Position numbers and translations under genes: made by a program. Below, in pieces: positions 18,691 through 27,726 of a stretch of 64,000 nucleotides of DNA; position 1 is the stretch's first letter, and every line of letters starts with the position of its first letter. The notes below the pieces were generated by a model. That model worked only from the letters and a program-made list of their open reading frames with translations. It searched no databases and was not told the origin of the DNA. The DNA lies in the NCBI GenBank assembly GCA_013373625.1, contig JABXHM010000070.1, positions 1 through 64,000 on the forward strand, written 5' to 3'. The DNA comes from Alteromonadaceae bacterium (GTDB lineage Bacteria; Pseudomonadota; Gammaproteobacteria; Enterobacterales; Alteromonadaceae).

Positions 18691-21184
18691 CTGGCGCCTC
18701 GGGTGCTTTTTTAAAATTAAAAGGAATACTGGTGACTACCGCTTCGATGATGCTGTGGATACGGTAATTTTCGGTACTGGCTTGTCTGGCTATGTGTCGA
18801 ATAGTTGGCTGATCGTAGGCCTCTAATCCTCTGCCAAGGGCGTAGGTTAGCAGGCGTTCAGTAAAGGCTTCGGCAAAGCGTTCCCGCCGGTCCCATAATA
18901 TAGCGTGTAAGCCATTTAACCCTTCAAACTTTGTACCGTCCGGCATTTGCGCTGTAACGTCGATGGGTTGTTTGGCGTAGGTGGTTCGGTAGGCACCCAC
19001 CGCGTTGTATTTTTCCAGTGCCAGTCCGAGCGGATCCATGCGCACATGGCATGCGGCACATACCGGGTCGGCCCGGTGTCGTTTGAGTTGTTCTCTGGCG
19101 GTTAAGGCAATACCGTCATGCTCCGCCACTAACGCAGGTACATCCGGTGGTGGCGGAGGCGGGCTGGCTGCTAACAAATTATCTAAAATCCACTTACCCC
19201 GTTTGACCGGTGAGGTGTGATTGGGGTTTGATGTTAAGGTTAAAATACTGGCCTGACCCAACAATCCGCCACGCTGGGTTTGTGGATCCAGTTCCACTTT
19301 CCTAAACGCGTGGCCTTTAACCCCTTCAATACCATAATGAGTGGCTAACCGCTCATTCAGGTAGCTATAGTCAGCATTAAGAAAGTCAAAAATAGGCTGG
19401 TTGTCTTTTAATATGCGGGTAAAAAACAATTCTGTTTCGCGCCGTATTGACTGCTTAAGCGGCACGTTAAATTCCGGGAATTCAAAGACATCGGGAAAGT
19501 GATAAGGCAGGTTGCGCAAATACAGCCACTGGCCGGCAAAGTTATCGGTCAGGGCCCTGGCTTTGTCAGACGCCAGCATACGTTTTATTTGCTGGCGTAA
19601 TACATCTGGCTGTCTGAGCGAGCCGTTGCGGGCCAAATCAGTCAGTGTTTGATCGGGCAGGCTGCTCCACAAAAACAGCGCGAGACGGGCAGCAAATTCG
19701 ACATCATTAATTTTGTATACACTGCCCGGTGTTACCCCTTCAGGCGCAGGTTCCTGCAGATATAAAAAACCGGGTGACACCAGCAGAGCCTGGATCGTTT
19801 TAGCCATACTCGCGGTAAAATCGAGATCCATGCTGACCTGCTTAAACACATTGAGCAAGGGTTGAATATCTGTCTCGTTAGTGGGTCTGCGGTAGGCCTC
19901 TGCAGACAGCTCAGCGATAATTTGTGTTGCGCAGTCAAGTTCCGCCTGGGTGTCTTCATCCTCCGGTGACACTGAACAGGTAAAAATCTTACGCATACTG
20001 GCGGTTTGGTTGACCCGACCACTTTCAGAATCGCTTTGTTGGTCTTGGTGTGGCTGAAGTGGGCCAACGACTTCTATTTCAAGGACGTCGCGTAAAAAAG
20101 CGGCTTGAGAAAACCGCGAGGACATATAATAGGACGGCACGGTTGTTGTGTGAACACGTGCGCCATCAACAATAAAGTCTAGTTCAAGTTCGCCAGGCGC
20201 TCTGTCCGGAAGAACAACATAGCTGGTACCCTGACGGATTTTTGGAACGTGTTCCTGCAGGGCTAAATCTTTTCGAAACGCCATGCCTATTTTATGACTG
20301 CCGGCCGTCAGTGTTACGGTGTGGCTGTGACGAAGCTTGTCTAAACGGTCGACTTCGTTATTGGTGTTGGCATTAATAAAACCGGCCACTTCATACTCGC
20401 CGGTTACCGGCGCATAAAAACTAAAGCTGCCTCCACCTCTTGAGTCGAGCGGCAGGTCATCACTCATGCGTAAATCAAACGAGGGCACACCACTGTTTTT
20501 TACTGCGCCATCTTTGGGAACAACATAACTTTCTTTGCTGGCAGATTCACCAGCCAGTCCTGTTGCCAGGCGGCTGACCTTACCCGCGACAAATAGATAG
20601 CGCTCCAGTAACGTAGTGGAAACGCCTAATACATCGGCGTTATTATCGAATCCATAGCCCGAATCATCACCGGGTAACGATGCGCTAATATCGATATCCA
20701 GTGCGAGTAAGTCGCTGACTGAGTTGGCATATTCGCTACGGTTTAAACGCCTGATAGTGGCGCGGCCCGGATTGGGGTTGAGTTCGCTGTACTGATCTAA
20801 TGAATGTTCAAGCCAATACAATAGTGAGGCTTTTTCCTGCTGAGTCAGTTGTTTTTTGTCTGCTGGTGGCATATCACCCATAGCAACTGCTTTGAGAATG
20901 GACTCCCAGCGTTGCTGATGCTTGCCGCGTGCAATATCGCTGACGTCGATGTCTTCAATTGACCAGTTGCCATCAAAAATATAGTCGTTATGACAGCCTT
21001 CACATTTGTCGTAGAGAACCTCGTTTGCCCGGGCCTGAGTAAAGTGTTGCTGGCTTTGCGACTGGGCAAAAGCGCAGGCGCTTTGCCCAACAAGCATCAA
21101 CCCCAGCAGAGTGCGCCAGGATAAAGAGAAAAACTTAAGGCTAACGATTGGGAAGACCCAATTTAGGGAGGAATAAAGGACCAT
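18659..21184 (-). CDS. Planctomycete-type cytochrome c (DUF1587/1595/1592/1588/1585)
   Basis: 841 aa, exported. Order: signal peptide (to about 40, ending AFA); haem motif CEGCH (about 62); DUF1587 (RRLNRSEYANSVSDLL, about 145); a central beta-rich insert with carbohydrate-binding-like character (about 230-370); DUF1595 (AYRRPTNETD); DUF1592 (AARLALFLWSSLPDQTL); DUF1588 with the second haem motif CAACH and MDPLGLALE; DUF1585 at the end. Two CxxCH sites mean at least two c-type haems. First gene of the unit with DUF1552 and the ankyrin lipoprotein. ATG at 21184 chosen over GTG at 21190 because of AGAGAG spacing. Function unknown; likely periplasmic electron transfer to or from an unidentified substrate. 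Confidence 0.87.
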   Translation of the reverse strand: MVLYSSLNWVFPIVSLKFFSLSWRTLLGLMLVGQSACAFAQSQSQQHFTQARANEVLYDKCEGCHNDYIFDGNWSIEDIDVSDIARGKHQQRWESILKAVAMGDMPPADKKQLTQQEKASLLYWLEHSLDQYSELNPNPGRATIRRLNRSEYANSVSDLLALDIDISASLPGDDSGYGFDNNADVLGVSTTLLERYLFVAGKVSRLATGLAGESASKESYVVPKDGAVKNSGVPSFDLRMSDDLPLDSRGGGSFSFYAPVTGEYEVAGFINANTNNEVDRLDKLRHSHTVTLTAGSHKIGMAFRKDLALQEHVPKIRQGTSYVVLPDRAPGELELDFIVDGARVHTTTVPSYYMSSRFSQAAFLRDVLEIEVVGPLQPHQDQQSDSESGRVNQTASMRKIFTCSVSPEDEDTQAELDCATQIIAELSAEAYRRPTNETDIQPLLNVFKQVSMDLDFTASMAKTIQALLVSPGFLYLQEPAPEGVTPGSVYKINDVEFAARLALFLWSSLPDQTLTDLARNGSLRQPDVLRQQIKRMLASDKARALTDNFAGQWLYLRNLPYHFPDVFEFPEFNVPLKQSIRRETELFFTRILKDNQPIFDFLNADYSYLNERLATHYGIEGVKGHAFRKVELDPQTQRGGLLGQASILTLTSNPNHTSPVKRGKWILDNLLAASPPPPPPDVPALVAEHDGIALTAREQLKRHRADPVCAACHVRMDPLGLALEKYNAVGAYRTTYAKQPIDVTAQMPDGTKFEGLNGLHAILWDRRERFAEAFTERLLTYALGRGLEAYDQPTIRHIARQASTENYRIHSIIEAVVTSIPFNFKKAPEAPDDTQQIAQKR

Positions 21185-21448
21185 TTGCACTCTCTTTGCA
21201 CATTTGCAAGGTTAACAACGTGTTTCATAGTTCGATCGTCTGGATTAGCAATTCGTATGCCAATAACATTTGGGGCGCTAGGGTGGGGGGCCTTGATATT
21301 ATCTCAACAGCAACCGTCGCCTTGCTGCTGACTGCATTTAGAGCTGCTCCTTGCTTGGTTTTACACTGTTATTCCTATACCGTCGTAGTGGTCTTAACGG
21401 CTATTCACCTGCGAATAGCCATGTCTTACTTATACTGGCAGAGAGTTT

Positions 21449-22120
21449 ATGTTATTGGTTCAACAGTTAACCAAATGCTATCCCGGCGCTGATAACGCAA
21501 TTATCAACGGCTTACACCTTAACGCCGGTGCCGGCACGTCGCTCAGCATTCAGGGGGCATCAGGGTGCGGTAAGTCGACGTTATTAGCGTTGCTGGCCGG
21601 ATTCGAAAGGTGTGACAGCGGCAGCATTATCATTGCCAACCAACAACTCGATGGTCTCAGTGCGCGTGAAGCCGATGACTTTCGTAAACATCACCTGGGT
21701 GTTATTTTTCAGAACTACAACCTGCTTGAATGTTTTAACGTGTGGGATAACGTGGCCTTCACCGCGCGTTTAAAAGGTAATTACAACCATCAGCATCAAC
21801 AACAATTACTTGAGGAGCTGGGACTGTCAGCATTGAGCAGGGCGCCGGTGAGTCAGTTATCCGGGGGAGAGCAACAACGCGTGGCTATTGCCCGCGCACT
21901 CAATCATCGTCCGGCAGTAGTACTGGCTGATGAGCCCACCGGGAATCTGGATGAGAAAACCAGCAATGTGGTCAGTGATTTATTATTTAGCTACTGCCGC
22001 AAACAGGAAATAACCCTGGTGGTCGTCACGCATAGTCGTGATGTGGCGCGTCGCGCCAGTTTTCAGTATAGCCTGCATCTCGGAAAGCTTTGTGCGGACA
22101 GCTCCCGTGCACCCCAATAG
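21449..22120 (+). CDS. ABC transporter ATP-binding protein (LolD/AttE-like)
   Basis: 223 aa cytoplasmic ATPase. Walker A GASGCGKST, Q-loop FQNYNLL, signature LSGGEQQR, Walker B VVLADEP and switch His in VTHSRD are all present, so it should be active. It belongs to the MacB/LolD/FtsE group that pairs with FtsX-like permeases, and the next gene is such a permease, overlapping it by 29 bp. About 260 bp upstream separate it from the divergent cytochrome operon. Confidence 0.9.
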   Translation: MLLVQQLTKCYPGADNAIINGLHLNAGAGTSLSIQGASGCGKSTLLALLAGFERCDSGSIIIANQQLDGLSAREADDFRKHHLGVIFQNYNLLECFNVWDNVAFTARLKGNYNHQHQQQLLEELGLSALSRAPVSQLSGGEQQRVAIARALNHRPAVVLADEPTGNLDEKTSNVVSDLLFSYCRKQEITLVVVTHSRDVARRASFQYSLHLGKLCADSSRAPQ

Positions 22121-24440
22121 CTTCTGGGGTGGTTGGCATGCGTTGACCCTTGCCTTACGTGCTCAGGTTGCCTCTTACCGTCAGCGTCTGTGGGAGCCGC
22201 TGCTCATTGTGGTGGCTATTTTTATTGCCAGTGCAGGCTTAACCGCAGTGACATTAATAAATCAGGGCGCCAGTCAGCAACTTAACAGTTTCAGACTTGG
22301 ACCATGGACAGTGTCAGAGCAGGTTGCCGCGCGCCGCATCAATGAGCCAGTGACCCAGGCAGACTACGCAACACTGCGCCAACAGGGTTTTGACTTTCTT
22401 ATTGCCTTTACGTGGCAACCGTCATCAGGACAATTAGCTGTGGATACACTGGCAGCCTTAAGTCTGCCTACAAATGGTGCGCTGACTCAGGCAGATCCCG
22501 CAGATACCAGTTATAACGGCACCACCCGGTTGGCTAACTTACCTGGCGTACAGGACCTCAACGCTTTTTATCAGGGCGAGATCACATTGCAATCTCACCC
22601 TTTGCGGGGCCTTGCTATTGTAGGTCGACTGTCTGCAATCCACCGACAACAGCTCCAAAATGCCTTACCCGAACACTTGCATGTAGTGCCTGTCAGAGCG
22701 CAACCTACTGGCTCTAACCTGAGCGACAGCTTCCACCTTAACCTTTGGGCTATGGGTACGCTAATGTTAGTGGTGAGTGGCTTTATTATATTCAATGCAC
22801 TTAACTTAATGCTGGCTGCGCGTATGCCCTTACTCATTAAATTGCGGCAACTGGGTATACATCAGTCGACATTGTTGTGGGTATTAATGCTTGAGATGAT
22901 GTTACTGGCAATGGTGGGGGCCATACTCGGGGTAGTGGTGGGCACTGCGGTGATCACTACATTCACGCCTTCTTTAAACAATTTGTATCAGCTGCTATTT
23001 GACAGCTCCTTTAACAGCCCGCCGCTTTCCATTGGGGCAATGATATTACGCAGTAGTTTGCTGTCGCTTGCTGCCGTTGGTGCAATTGCAGTAGTTGCCT
23101 TGCGGCGTTTAAAGGGGGGGATGTCATGGCGCAAAGTGTTGGCAACAACCCGGCACGTTGACAACCAACCACGGTATTGGTGCGTTCTGGCAATCGCAGT
23201 TGTCGCCATGGTCGTTGGTGCAAGTTACCTGACCAGTCAGTTGGCTGCTCTGCTGTTTATTGGCCTGGTATTACTGGTTGGATGTGTCAGCGTAATGATG
23301 GCGATGCCAGTAATACTCAGGGGGCTAGCCCATTGGGTATCGGCTAAAAGGCCCGTTTTGCATTGGAGCGTGCACAATGCCATTGGTTTGTCGCGGCGAA
23401 CCAAGCTGGCGGCCAGTGCATTCTTTATTGCGCTGGCTGCAAACATTGGTATGAATGTGATGGTCGATAGTTTTCGCATTGCTACCGAAAGCTGGCTCGA
23501 GCAGCGCTTGTTTGCACCATATTATGTCTATACAAATCATGATGGTGATTTATCGACACGCGCTGACGCGCCAGCACAGTTACTGGCTCGCTATGGCAAA
23601 AATGTCCGTTTAGCCGGCCAACACACTGAATTACGCAGTTTTCCACAGTTGCCGGAATTTAAGCGCTACCTAATGTTAGACCAGCAACACAGTGATGCCT
23701 GGCCGCTATTTTATGGTCGAGAAGGGGTATTTATTAATCAACAACTGGCATACCGACAAGCCATTGAGGTAGGCGATAGCATTGAATTGTCGCTAAATGA
23801 AACACCAGATAGCATGACGGTCGTGGGAATTTACCCCGATTATGGTAACCCCCATGCACAGATCCTGTTGCCAGATGCAGCATTAGCTGAAGAGCGTGAC
23901 AACATTACGGCCTATGCGGCAATGATGATTGAGTCACAAACTGATGCCTTACAGGTATGGCTGGATGCGGTGGCTCCGGATGCTCGTTTACTTGCCCGTG
24001 AAACACTCATTAAACAGTCGATGTCAGTATTTGTCCGCACCTTTGCTACCACGGATTTGCTCAATATGGTTACCATGCTGGTGGCCGCATTATCCTTTTT
24101 TGTGTCGATCAGTTTGTTGGTGCTCGACATTACACCGCAACTGCATTTGTTACGTACTGTAGGCATAAGCCCGCATATTATTAAACTCTCTCTGTTTGGC
24201 CAGTATTGTTTTGTGGCGGTAAGTTGCGCCATTGTGGCGGTACCCTTTGCGTTGCTTCTGGCCTGGTTGCTGGTGGCAAAAGTAAACCGATACGCCTTTC
24301 ACTGGACTTACCCGTTAACTCTGGATCCAGCCATGGTAATACAAAGCCTGCTGGTTGGACTAGGAATATTATGTGTATTGTTACTGCTACCGCTGGGCAG
24401 GCTAAAAGCAAAGTTCACATCACAACAGGAAACAGTGTAA
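22092..24440 (+). CDS. FtsX-like ABC permease (AttF/AttG fusion type)
   Basis: 782 aa inner-membrane protein with one N-terminal helix, a periplasmic domain, a first FtsX/MacB core (about residues 215-320), two linking helices, and after a second periplasmic domain a further FtsX core near the C-terminus (about 660-770). This double arrangement matches large permeases of mechanotransmission-type ABC systems. GTG at 22092 with GGAAAG upstream is the likely start; the ATG at 22038 would lie deep in the ATPase gene. Forms an operon with the ATPase and the secreted AttH-like gene, which starts on its stop codon. Confidence 0.85.
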   Translation: MRTAPVHPNSFWGGWHALTLALRAQVASYRQRLWEPLLIVVAIFIASAGLTAVTLINQGASQQLNSFRLGPWTVSEQVAARRINEPVTQADYATLRQQGFDFLIAFTWQPSSGQLAVDTLAALSLPTNGALTQADPADTSYNGTTRLANLPGVQDLNAFYQGEITLQSHPLRGLAIVGRLSAIHRQQLQNALPEHLHVVPVRAQPTGSNLSDSFHLNLWAMGTLMLVVSGFIIFNALNLMLAARMPLLIKLRQLGIHQSTLLWVLMLEMMLLAMVGAILGVVVGTAVITTFTPSLNNLYQLLFDSSFNSPPLSIGAMILRSSLLSLAAVGAIAVVALRRLKGGMSWRKVLATTRHVDNQPRYWCVLAIAVVAMVVGASYLTSQLAALLFIGLVLLVGCVSVMMAMPVILRGLAHWVSAKRPVLHWSVHNAIGLSRRTKLAASAFFIALAANIGMNVMVDSFRIATESWLEQRLFAPYYVYTNHDGDLSTRADAPAQLLARYGKNVRLAGQHTELRSFPQLPEFKRYLMLDQQHSDAWPLFYGREGVFINQQLAYRQAIEVGDSIELSLNETPDSMTVVGIYPDYGNPHAQILLPDAALAEERDNITAYAAMMIESQTDALQVWLDAVAPDARLLARETLIKQSMSVFVRTFATTDLLNMVTMLVAALSFFVSISLLVLDITPQLHLLRTVGISPHIIKLSLFGQYCFVAVSCAIVAVPFALLLAWLLVAKVNRYAFHWTYPLTLDPAMVIQSLLVGLGILCVLLLLPLGRLKAKFTSQQETV

Positions 24441-25570
24441 TGCGAACAAATAAGTGGTTGTCAGTTGTGTTGCTGTCTGGGGCGCTGCTAGTCATGCTGT
24501 TGCCTGCATTCGGTTTAGCTTTGCCTTTATCTACTCAATCAGAACAACAGGTTACTGACCATGGACAAGTGGTTCCGCGGCAGTCTTTATTTGCCGGTAT
24601 GCAGGCAAAAAACAATGTTACTGTAACGCCAGAACATCCGGTCCGATTACCTGATGACCATGCGCCGCACCCAGACTTTCAGTTGGAATGGTGGTATTTA
24701 ACCTTTTTACTGGAAGACAAGAATGGCGCGCCCTTTAACTATCAGTTTACGTTATTCAGACTTGCCCGGCCTGAGCAAGCGTCCAATTGGGGGGAGGGGC
24801 ACATTTGGTTGGGTCACTCTTCTTTGCATACAGAGTCGGCGCATTGGTTCAGTGAGAAACTCGCGCAACAAGGGACCGGGGTGGCCGGGTATAGCGATCA
24901 GCCTTTCACGTTTTTTATCGACAATTGGTTGTGGCAAAGCACCGCACCGGATAAGTTGTTCCCGGCTCGTTTACACAGTACCGTAGAGGGAGTGAGTGTG
25001 AGCTTAGAGCTAACCGCAACAAAACCGTTGGTAAAACATGGCGAGCAAGGGGTAAGTTTTAAAACGGCTGACGGCGTTTATCGCTCTTACTATTACAGTC
25101 AGCCATTTATTGATACGACCGGCACAATTAACATCGACGGCGAGCGTGTTGCGGTGAACGGTATTGGCTGGTTTGATCATGAATGGACATCACAGCTGAC
25201 AGATGAAAACGCACTAGGCTGGGATTGGTTTTCACTGCACTTTGATGATGGTCGCAAGCTTATGGTGTTTACCATGCATGTGAACAACCGCCCGCCACAT
25301 ACTACCGGTACGTTAATCAGCGCCGATGGCAGAGCGACGCCTCTTGAGCGTAATGAAATTGTGCTTACACCTTTGCAAACGGAGCGTGTCGCAGGACGGA
25401 CGTTACCCCTGGCATGGCAGATACAACTACCTGAGGCAGGGATCGATATCACTACCAACCCGTTTAAAACCAAACAGTTTAACCATAGCCGGTTTCCTTA
25501 CTACGAAGGCGCAATACGTTTTAGTGGAACACACAACGGTAAGGGCTTTATGGAACTCACCGGCTACTGA
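24440..25570 (+). CDS. Secreted AttH/CrtC lipocalin-like protein
   Basis: 376 aa with a signal-anchor or signal peptide (about 6-30). The mature part has the pattern of the AttH / hydroxyneurosporene-synthase-like family (COG5621 type): DFQLEWWYLTFLL, RLARPEQ, the GIGWFDHEWTSQ motif and late RFPYYEGAI. In bacteria such proteins are encoded with AttEFG ABC transporters, exactly as here. Biochemical role unclear; carotenoid hydratase activity is unlikely without pigment genes nearby. Starts at TAATG overlapping the permease stop. Confidence 0.85.
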   Translation: MRTNKWLSVVLLSGALLVMLLPAFGLALPLSTQSEQQVTDHGQVVPRQSLFAGMQAKNNVTVTPEHPVRLPDDHAPHPDFQLEWWYLTFLLEDKNGAPFNYQFTLFRLARPEQASNWGEGHIWLGHSSLHTESAHWFSEKLAQQGTGVAGYSDQPFTFFIDNWLWQSTAPDKLFPARLHSTVEGVSVSLELTATKPLVKHGEQGVSFKTADGVYRSYYYSQPFIDTTGTINIDGERVAVNGIGWFDHEWTSQLTDENALGWDWFSLHFDDGRKLMVFTMHVNNRPPHTTGTLISADGRATPLERNEIVLTPLQTERVAGRTLPLAWQIQLPEAGIDITTNPFKTKQFNHSRFPYYEGAIRFSGTHNGKGFMELTGY

Positions 25571-25656
25571 GACAATATCTCTTTTGAGTCATCAGGACCT
25601 TTGTAACAGCGTCGGGAAGGGATTCTCTTGCCGCACACAATTTATCGATAATGGGT

Positions 25657-26559
25657 TTAGCGGCACAGCGCGTTGCCGGTAATGGGGAAGCGTTCAGCCA
25701 TTGCCTTGACCTCTTTGGCAAATGGGTGGTCATAATAATGTGCATTTGCTGTGACTAACTGATGCACATTGGCATTGTTATGCCGAATAATTGGTATGGC
25801 GTTAGTGAAGGCGGGAAGCGTTGCTAGTTTTTTGGTCCATTCACCAGAGTGAAACAACTTTAAAAGGCCAGTTTCAATGCGCTTTGCTAACTCACTATTG
25901 CCCTGATTGAGCAAAAACTTCATGGTGTTGGGGTAGGTTAGCAAGTGTCCGGGAAATATGGTTAATTCGGGGCGTAATTTGAGTTCTTCACATACTTCAA
26001 CCGCGGCCCGGGGGAAATAATCAACATACCCTGAAATTAACAGTTTGAAAGCATAGGGGTAGTCACTGGGCTCCACCTTAAAGCCATTATCGCGTAGTAT
26101 AGTCAGATCCGGCCAGTCATTACCCTGTACAGCAACCATATCTTTTATGTCTTGCAGATCAAGGGGTTGTTTAAAGCGGTTGTCATTTTTACGGACCACC
26201 AATACTCGGTAGCTGAATAGATCGCCATAAAGTGGAAAATCAACGCTTATATAGTGATTTTCTCGTTCCGGAGTTGAAACAGACCACATGACATCGACCT
26301 CATTAGCGTCGAGTAAACGCATTTGTCTGGCCTGATTGGTTGGCGTATCGCCGCCGATAACTTTCATCGGACCGTATTCTTCTGCGGTCAAATCCAGTGC
26401 TGACTTTAACAGCCAGTGAAAATAATCGTACTGCGTAAAAGTGCCTGTAATTGGCATTGGAATGCGAATAACGGCAGTTGCTTTTGGCTGGCCTTCAGCG
26501 AAAGATAAAAGCGACACAAAAAAGCTACAAAGTGCAAAAAATTTCAAACAGAAAGTCAT
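25657..26559 (-). CDS. Periplasmic solute-binding-like protein
   Basis: 300 aa, signal peptide (about 1-22, ending FAEG). Fold signs of the family 3 substrate-binding proteins: early IRIPMPI strand, an ARQMRLLDANEVDVMWSVS segment, VLVVRK and GYVDYFPRAAVEVCEE. No membrane permease or ATPase neighbour, so it may serve as a sensor or orphan binding protein. Convergent with the AttH-like gene. Confidence 0.72.
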   Translation of the reverse strand: MTFCLKFFALCSFFVSLLSFAEGQPKATAVIRIPMPITGTFTQYDYFHWLLKSALDLTAEEYGPMKVIGGDTPTNQARQMRLLDANEVDVMWSVSTPERENHYISVDFPLYGDLFSYRVLVVRKNDNRFKQPLDLQDIKDMVAVQGNDWPDLTILRDNGFKVEPSDYPYAFKLLISGYVDYFPRAAVEVCEELKLRPELTIFPGHLLTYPNTMKFLLNQGNSELAKRIETGLLKLFHSGEWTKKLATLPAFTNAIPIIRHNNANVHQLVTANAHYYDHPFAKEVKAMAERFPITGNALCR

Positions 26560-26765
26560 GTTTTAATATTAATAGTAAACCAGCCTAACCATAGCATAAA
26601 TATTGAGCAATGATGCATAATTAGCTGATTTTAATTTTGTCTTTTAGTCGAATATGCTGTTATTTTTGCTTAATCAAACGAGCTGTTGGTGTGCTTATGT
26701 TCAACGCCAACCCGGCCTTCAGCCATGGTTGTAAGCCACTTACGATTGCCAGAGCGGCTCATTTT

Positions 26766-27197
26766 TCAATTCTCAATCTGGGTCACGTATTGATATAAAT
26801 CATGCAGTTCTAACTGCCAGCCCTTTACGTTTAGCTGTTGCTGTTTGAGCGCAGCAAACCCTGACTCTGTCATAGTCAGGCGAGTGCCTGTTTGCGTAGG
26901 TTCAAGATGCCATTCGACCAGCGTAGATGTGTCATCATCGTATGGTTGTCCGGGTTCTTGCATCCAGCGCCAGGCAAAATAGGAATAAGGCTGAATATTT
27001 TCGATTTTCATGCTGATTTTACCTACGCATTCATTCTCCCATTCAAAGTATCCTATCGCGCCTTCCTGGAGTTCATAGCTAGCATCTGAACCAAACCAGT
27101 TTGCCACCTCGGTCGGGTCAGTGATGGCTTGCCACACCCTTTCGACAGGATGAGAAAATTCCAGTATGCGGGTAATTGCGTCAATTTTCTTGTTCAT
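26766..27197 (-). CDS. AHSA1/SRPBCC-domain protein
   Basis: 143 aa cytoplasmic helix-grip protein of the Aha1-like (AHSA1) START group. Seen: ITRILEFSHPVERVWQAITDP at the start of the fold (first 20 residues give the pattern), EVANWFGSDASYEL and a final LEL-HDL helix. Encoded 17 bp overlapping an ArsR-type regulator gene; such pairs are widespread and the regulator is thought to control the pair. Ligand unknown. Confidence 0.85.
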   Translation of the reverse strand: MNKKIDAITRILEFSHPVERVWQAITDPTEVANWFGSDASYELQEGAIGYFEWENECVGKISMKIENIQPYSYFAWRWMQEPGQPYDDDTSTLVEWHLEPTQTGTRLTMTESGFAALKQQQLNVKGWQLELHDLYQYVTQIEN

Positions 27198-27504
27198 CAG
27201 GCGTTCCTAAATGAGTTTGCAGGTTATTCAGTTTCTGATCCCAACGCTGTGCGAAAGGTGCCAACCACCGCAGTAATTCATCAACAGGTTTAGCATTAAG
27301 TCGATGAACTTTCTCTTTGCCCTCAAAATCCGCCCGCACTATTTTGGCACTGATTAACCGGTTCAGGTGTTTAGTGAGTGCCTGTCTGCTCATGGGTAAA
27401 TCCAATCCCAGCTGTTTTATAGATTGAGGGCCGTGGTGGTATAGCTGCTCAATAATATGCCGGCGTGTAGGGTCAGAAAGTGCTTTAAAAATATCCATAC
27501 TCAT
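27181..27504 (-). CDS. ArsR-family transcriptional regulator
   Basis: 107 aa winged-helix repressor. KALSDPTRRHIIEQL at the N-terminus, recognition helix in MSRQALTKHLNRL and the wing ending EGKEKVHRL are the family pattern; no CxC metal site, so it is a non-metal ArsR as usually linked to AHSA1 proteins. Start at 27504 or 27498 is preferred; the frame extends to 27669 but would run through a palindrome (27510-27529) that is better explained as its operator. Confidence 0.85.
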   Translation of the reverse strand: MSMDIFKALSDPTRRHIIEQLYHHGPQSIKQLGLDLPMSRQALTKHLNRLISAKIVRADFEGKEKVHRLNAKPVDELLRWLAPFAQRWDQKLNNLQTHLGTPDEQEN

Positions 27505-27509
27505 ACCAT

Positions 27510-27529
27510 ATGCAACTAAATGGTTGCAT
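27510..27529. promoter_or_regulatory. Probable operator of the ArsR/AHSA1 pair
   Basis: Perfect inverted repeat ATGCAAC-6-GTTGCAT lying immediately upstream of the ArsR gene start. Position and symmetry fit autoregulation by the ArsR dimer; no experimental support. Confidence 0.55.
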
Positions 27530-27726
27530 GTCAATAGCGATGCAGTATCGGTTTGCATCGCGGTATTAATATTAAAGGTGTTTTGATGATTAATAATTAA
27601 CTTGAAAGTGGTAAATGGATGTAAAAATAAAGTCAGTGTGAATAGTGATGTATTAAAAACGCACTTCAATCACGTTTGTTTAATTAGTTTTTTTCACACT
27701 TTAAATAAATAAAAAGGCCATCCACT

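Noticed and set aside
21148-21492. 114-codon frame spanning the gap between the cytochrome and ABC genes
   Set aside because: Overlaps the starts of both real genes, odd composition and no ribosome binding site.
24206-24439. N-terminal extension of the AttH-like protein to 24206
   Set aside because: It would overlap 235 bp of the permease gene and place 78 extra residues before an evident signal peptide; the ATG at 24440 on the permease stop is the natural start.
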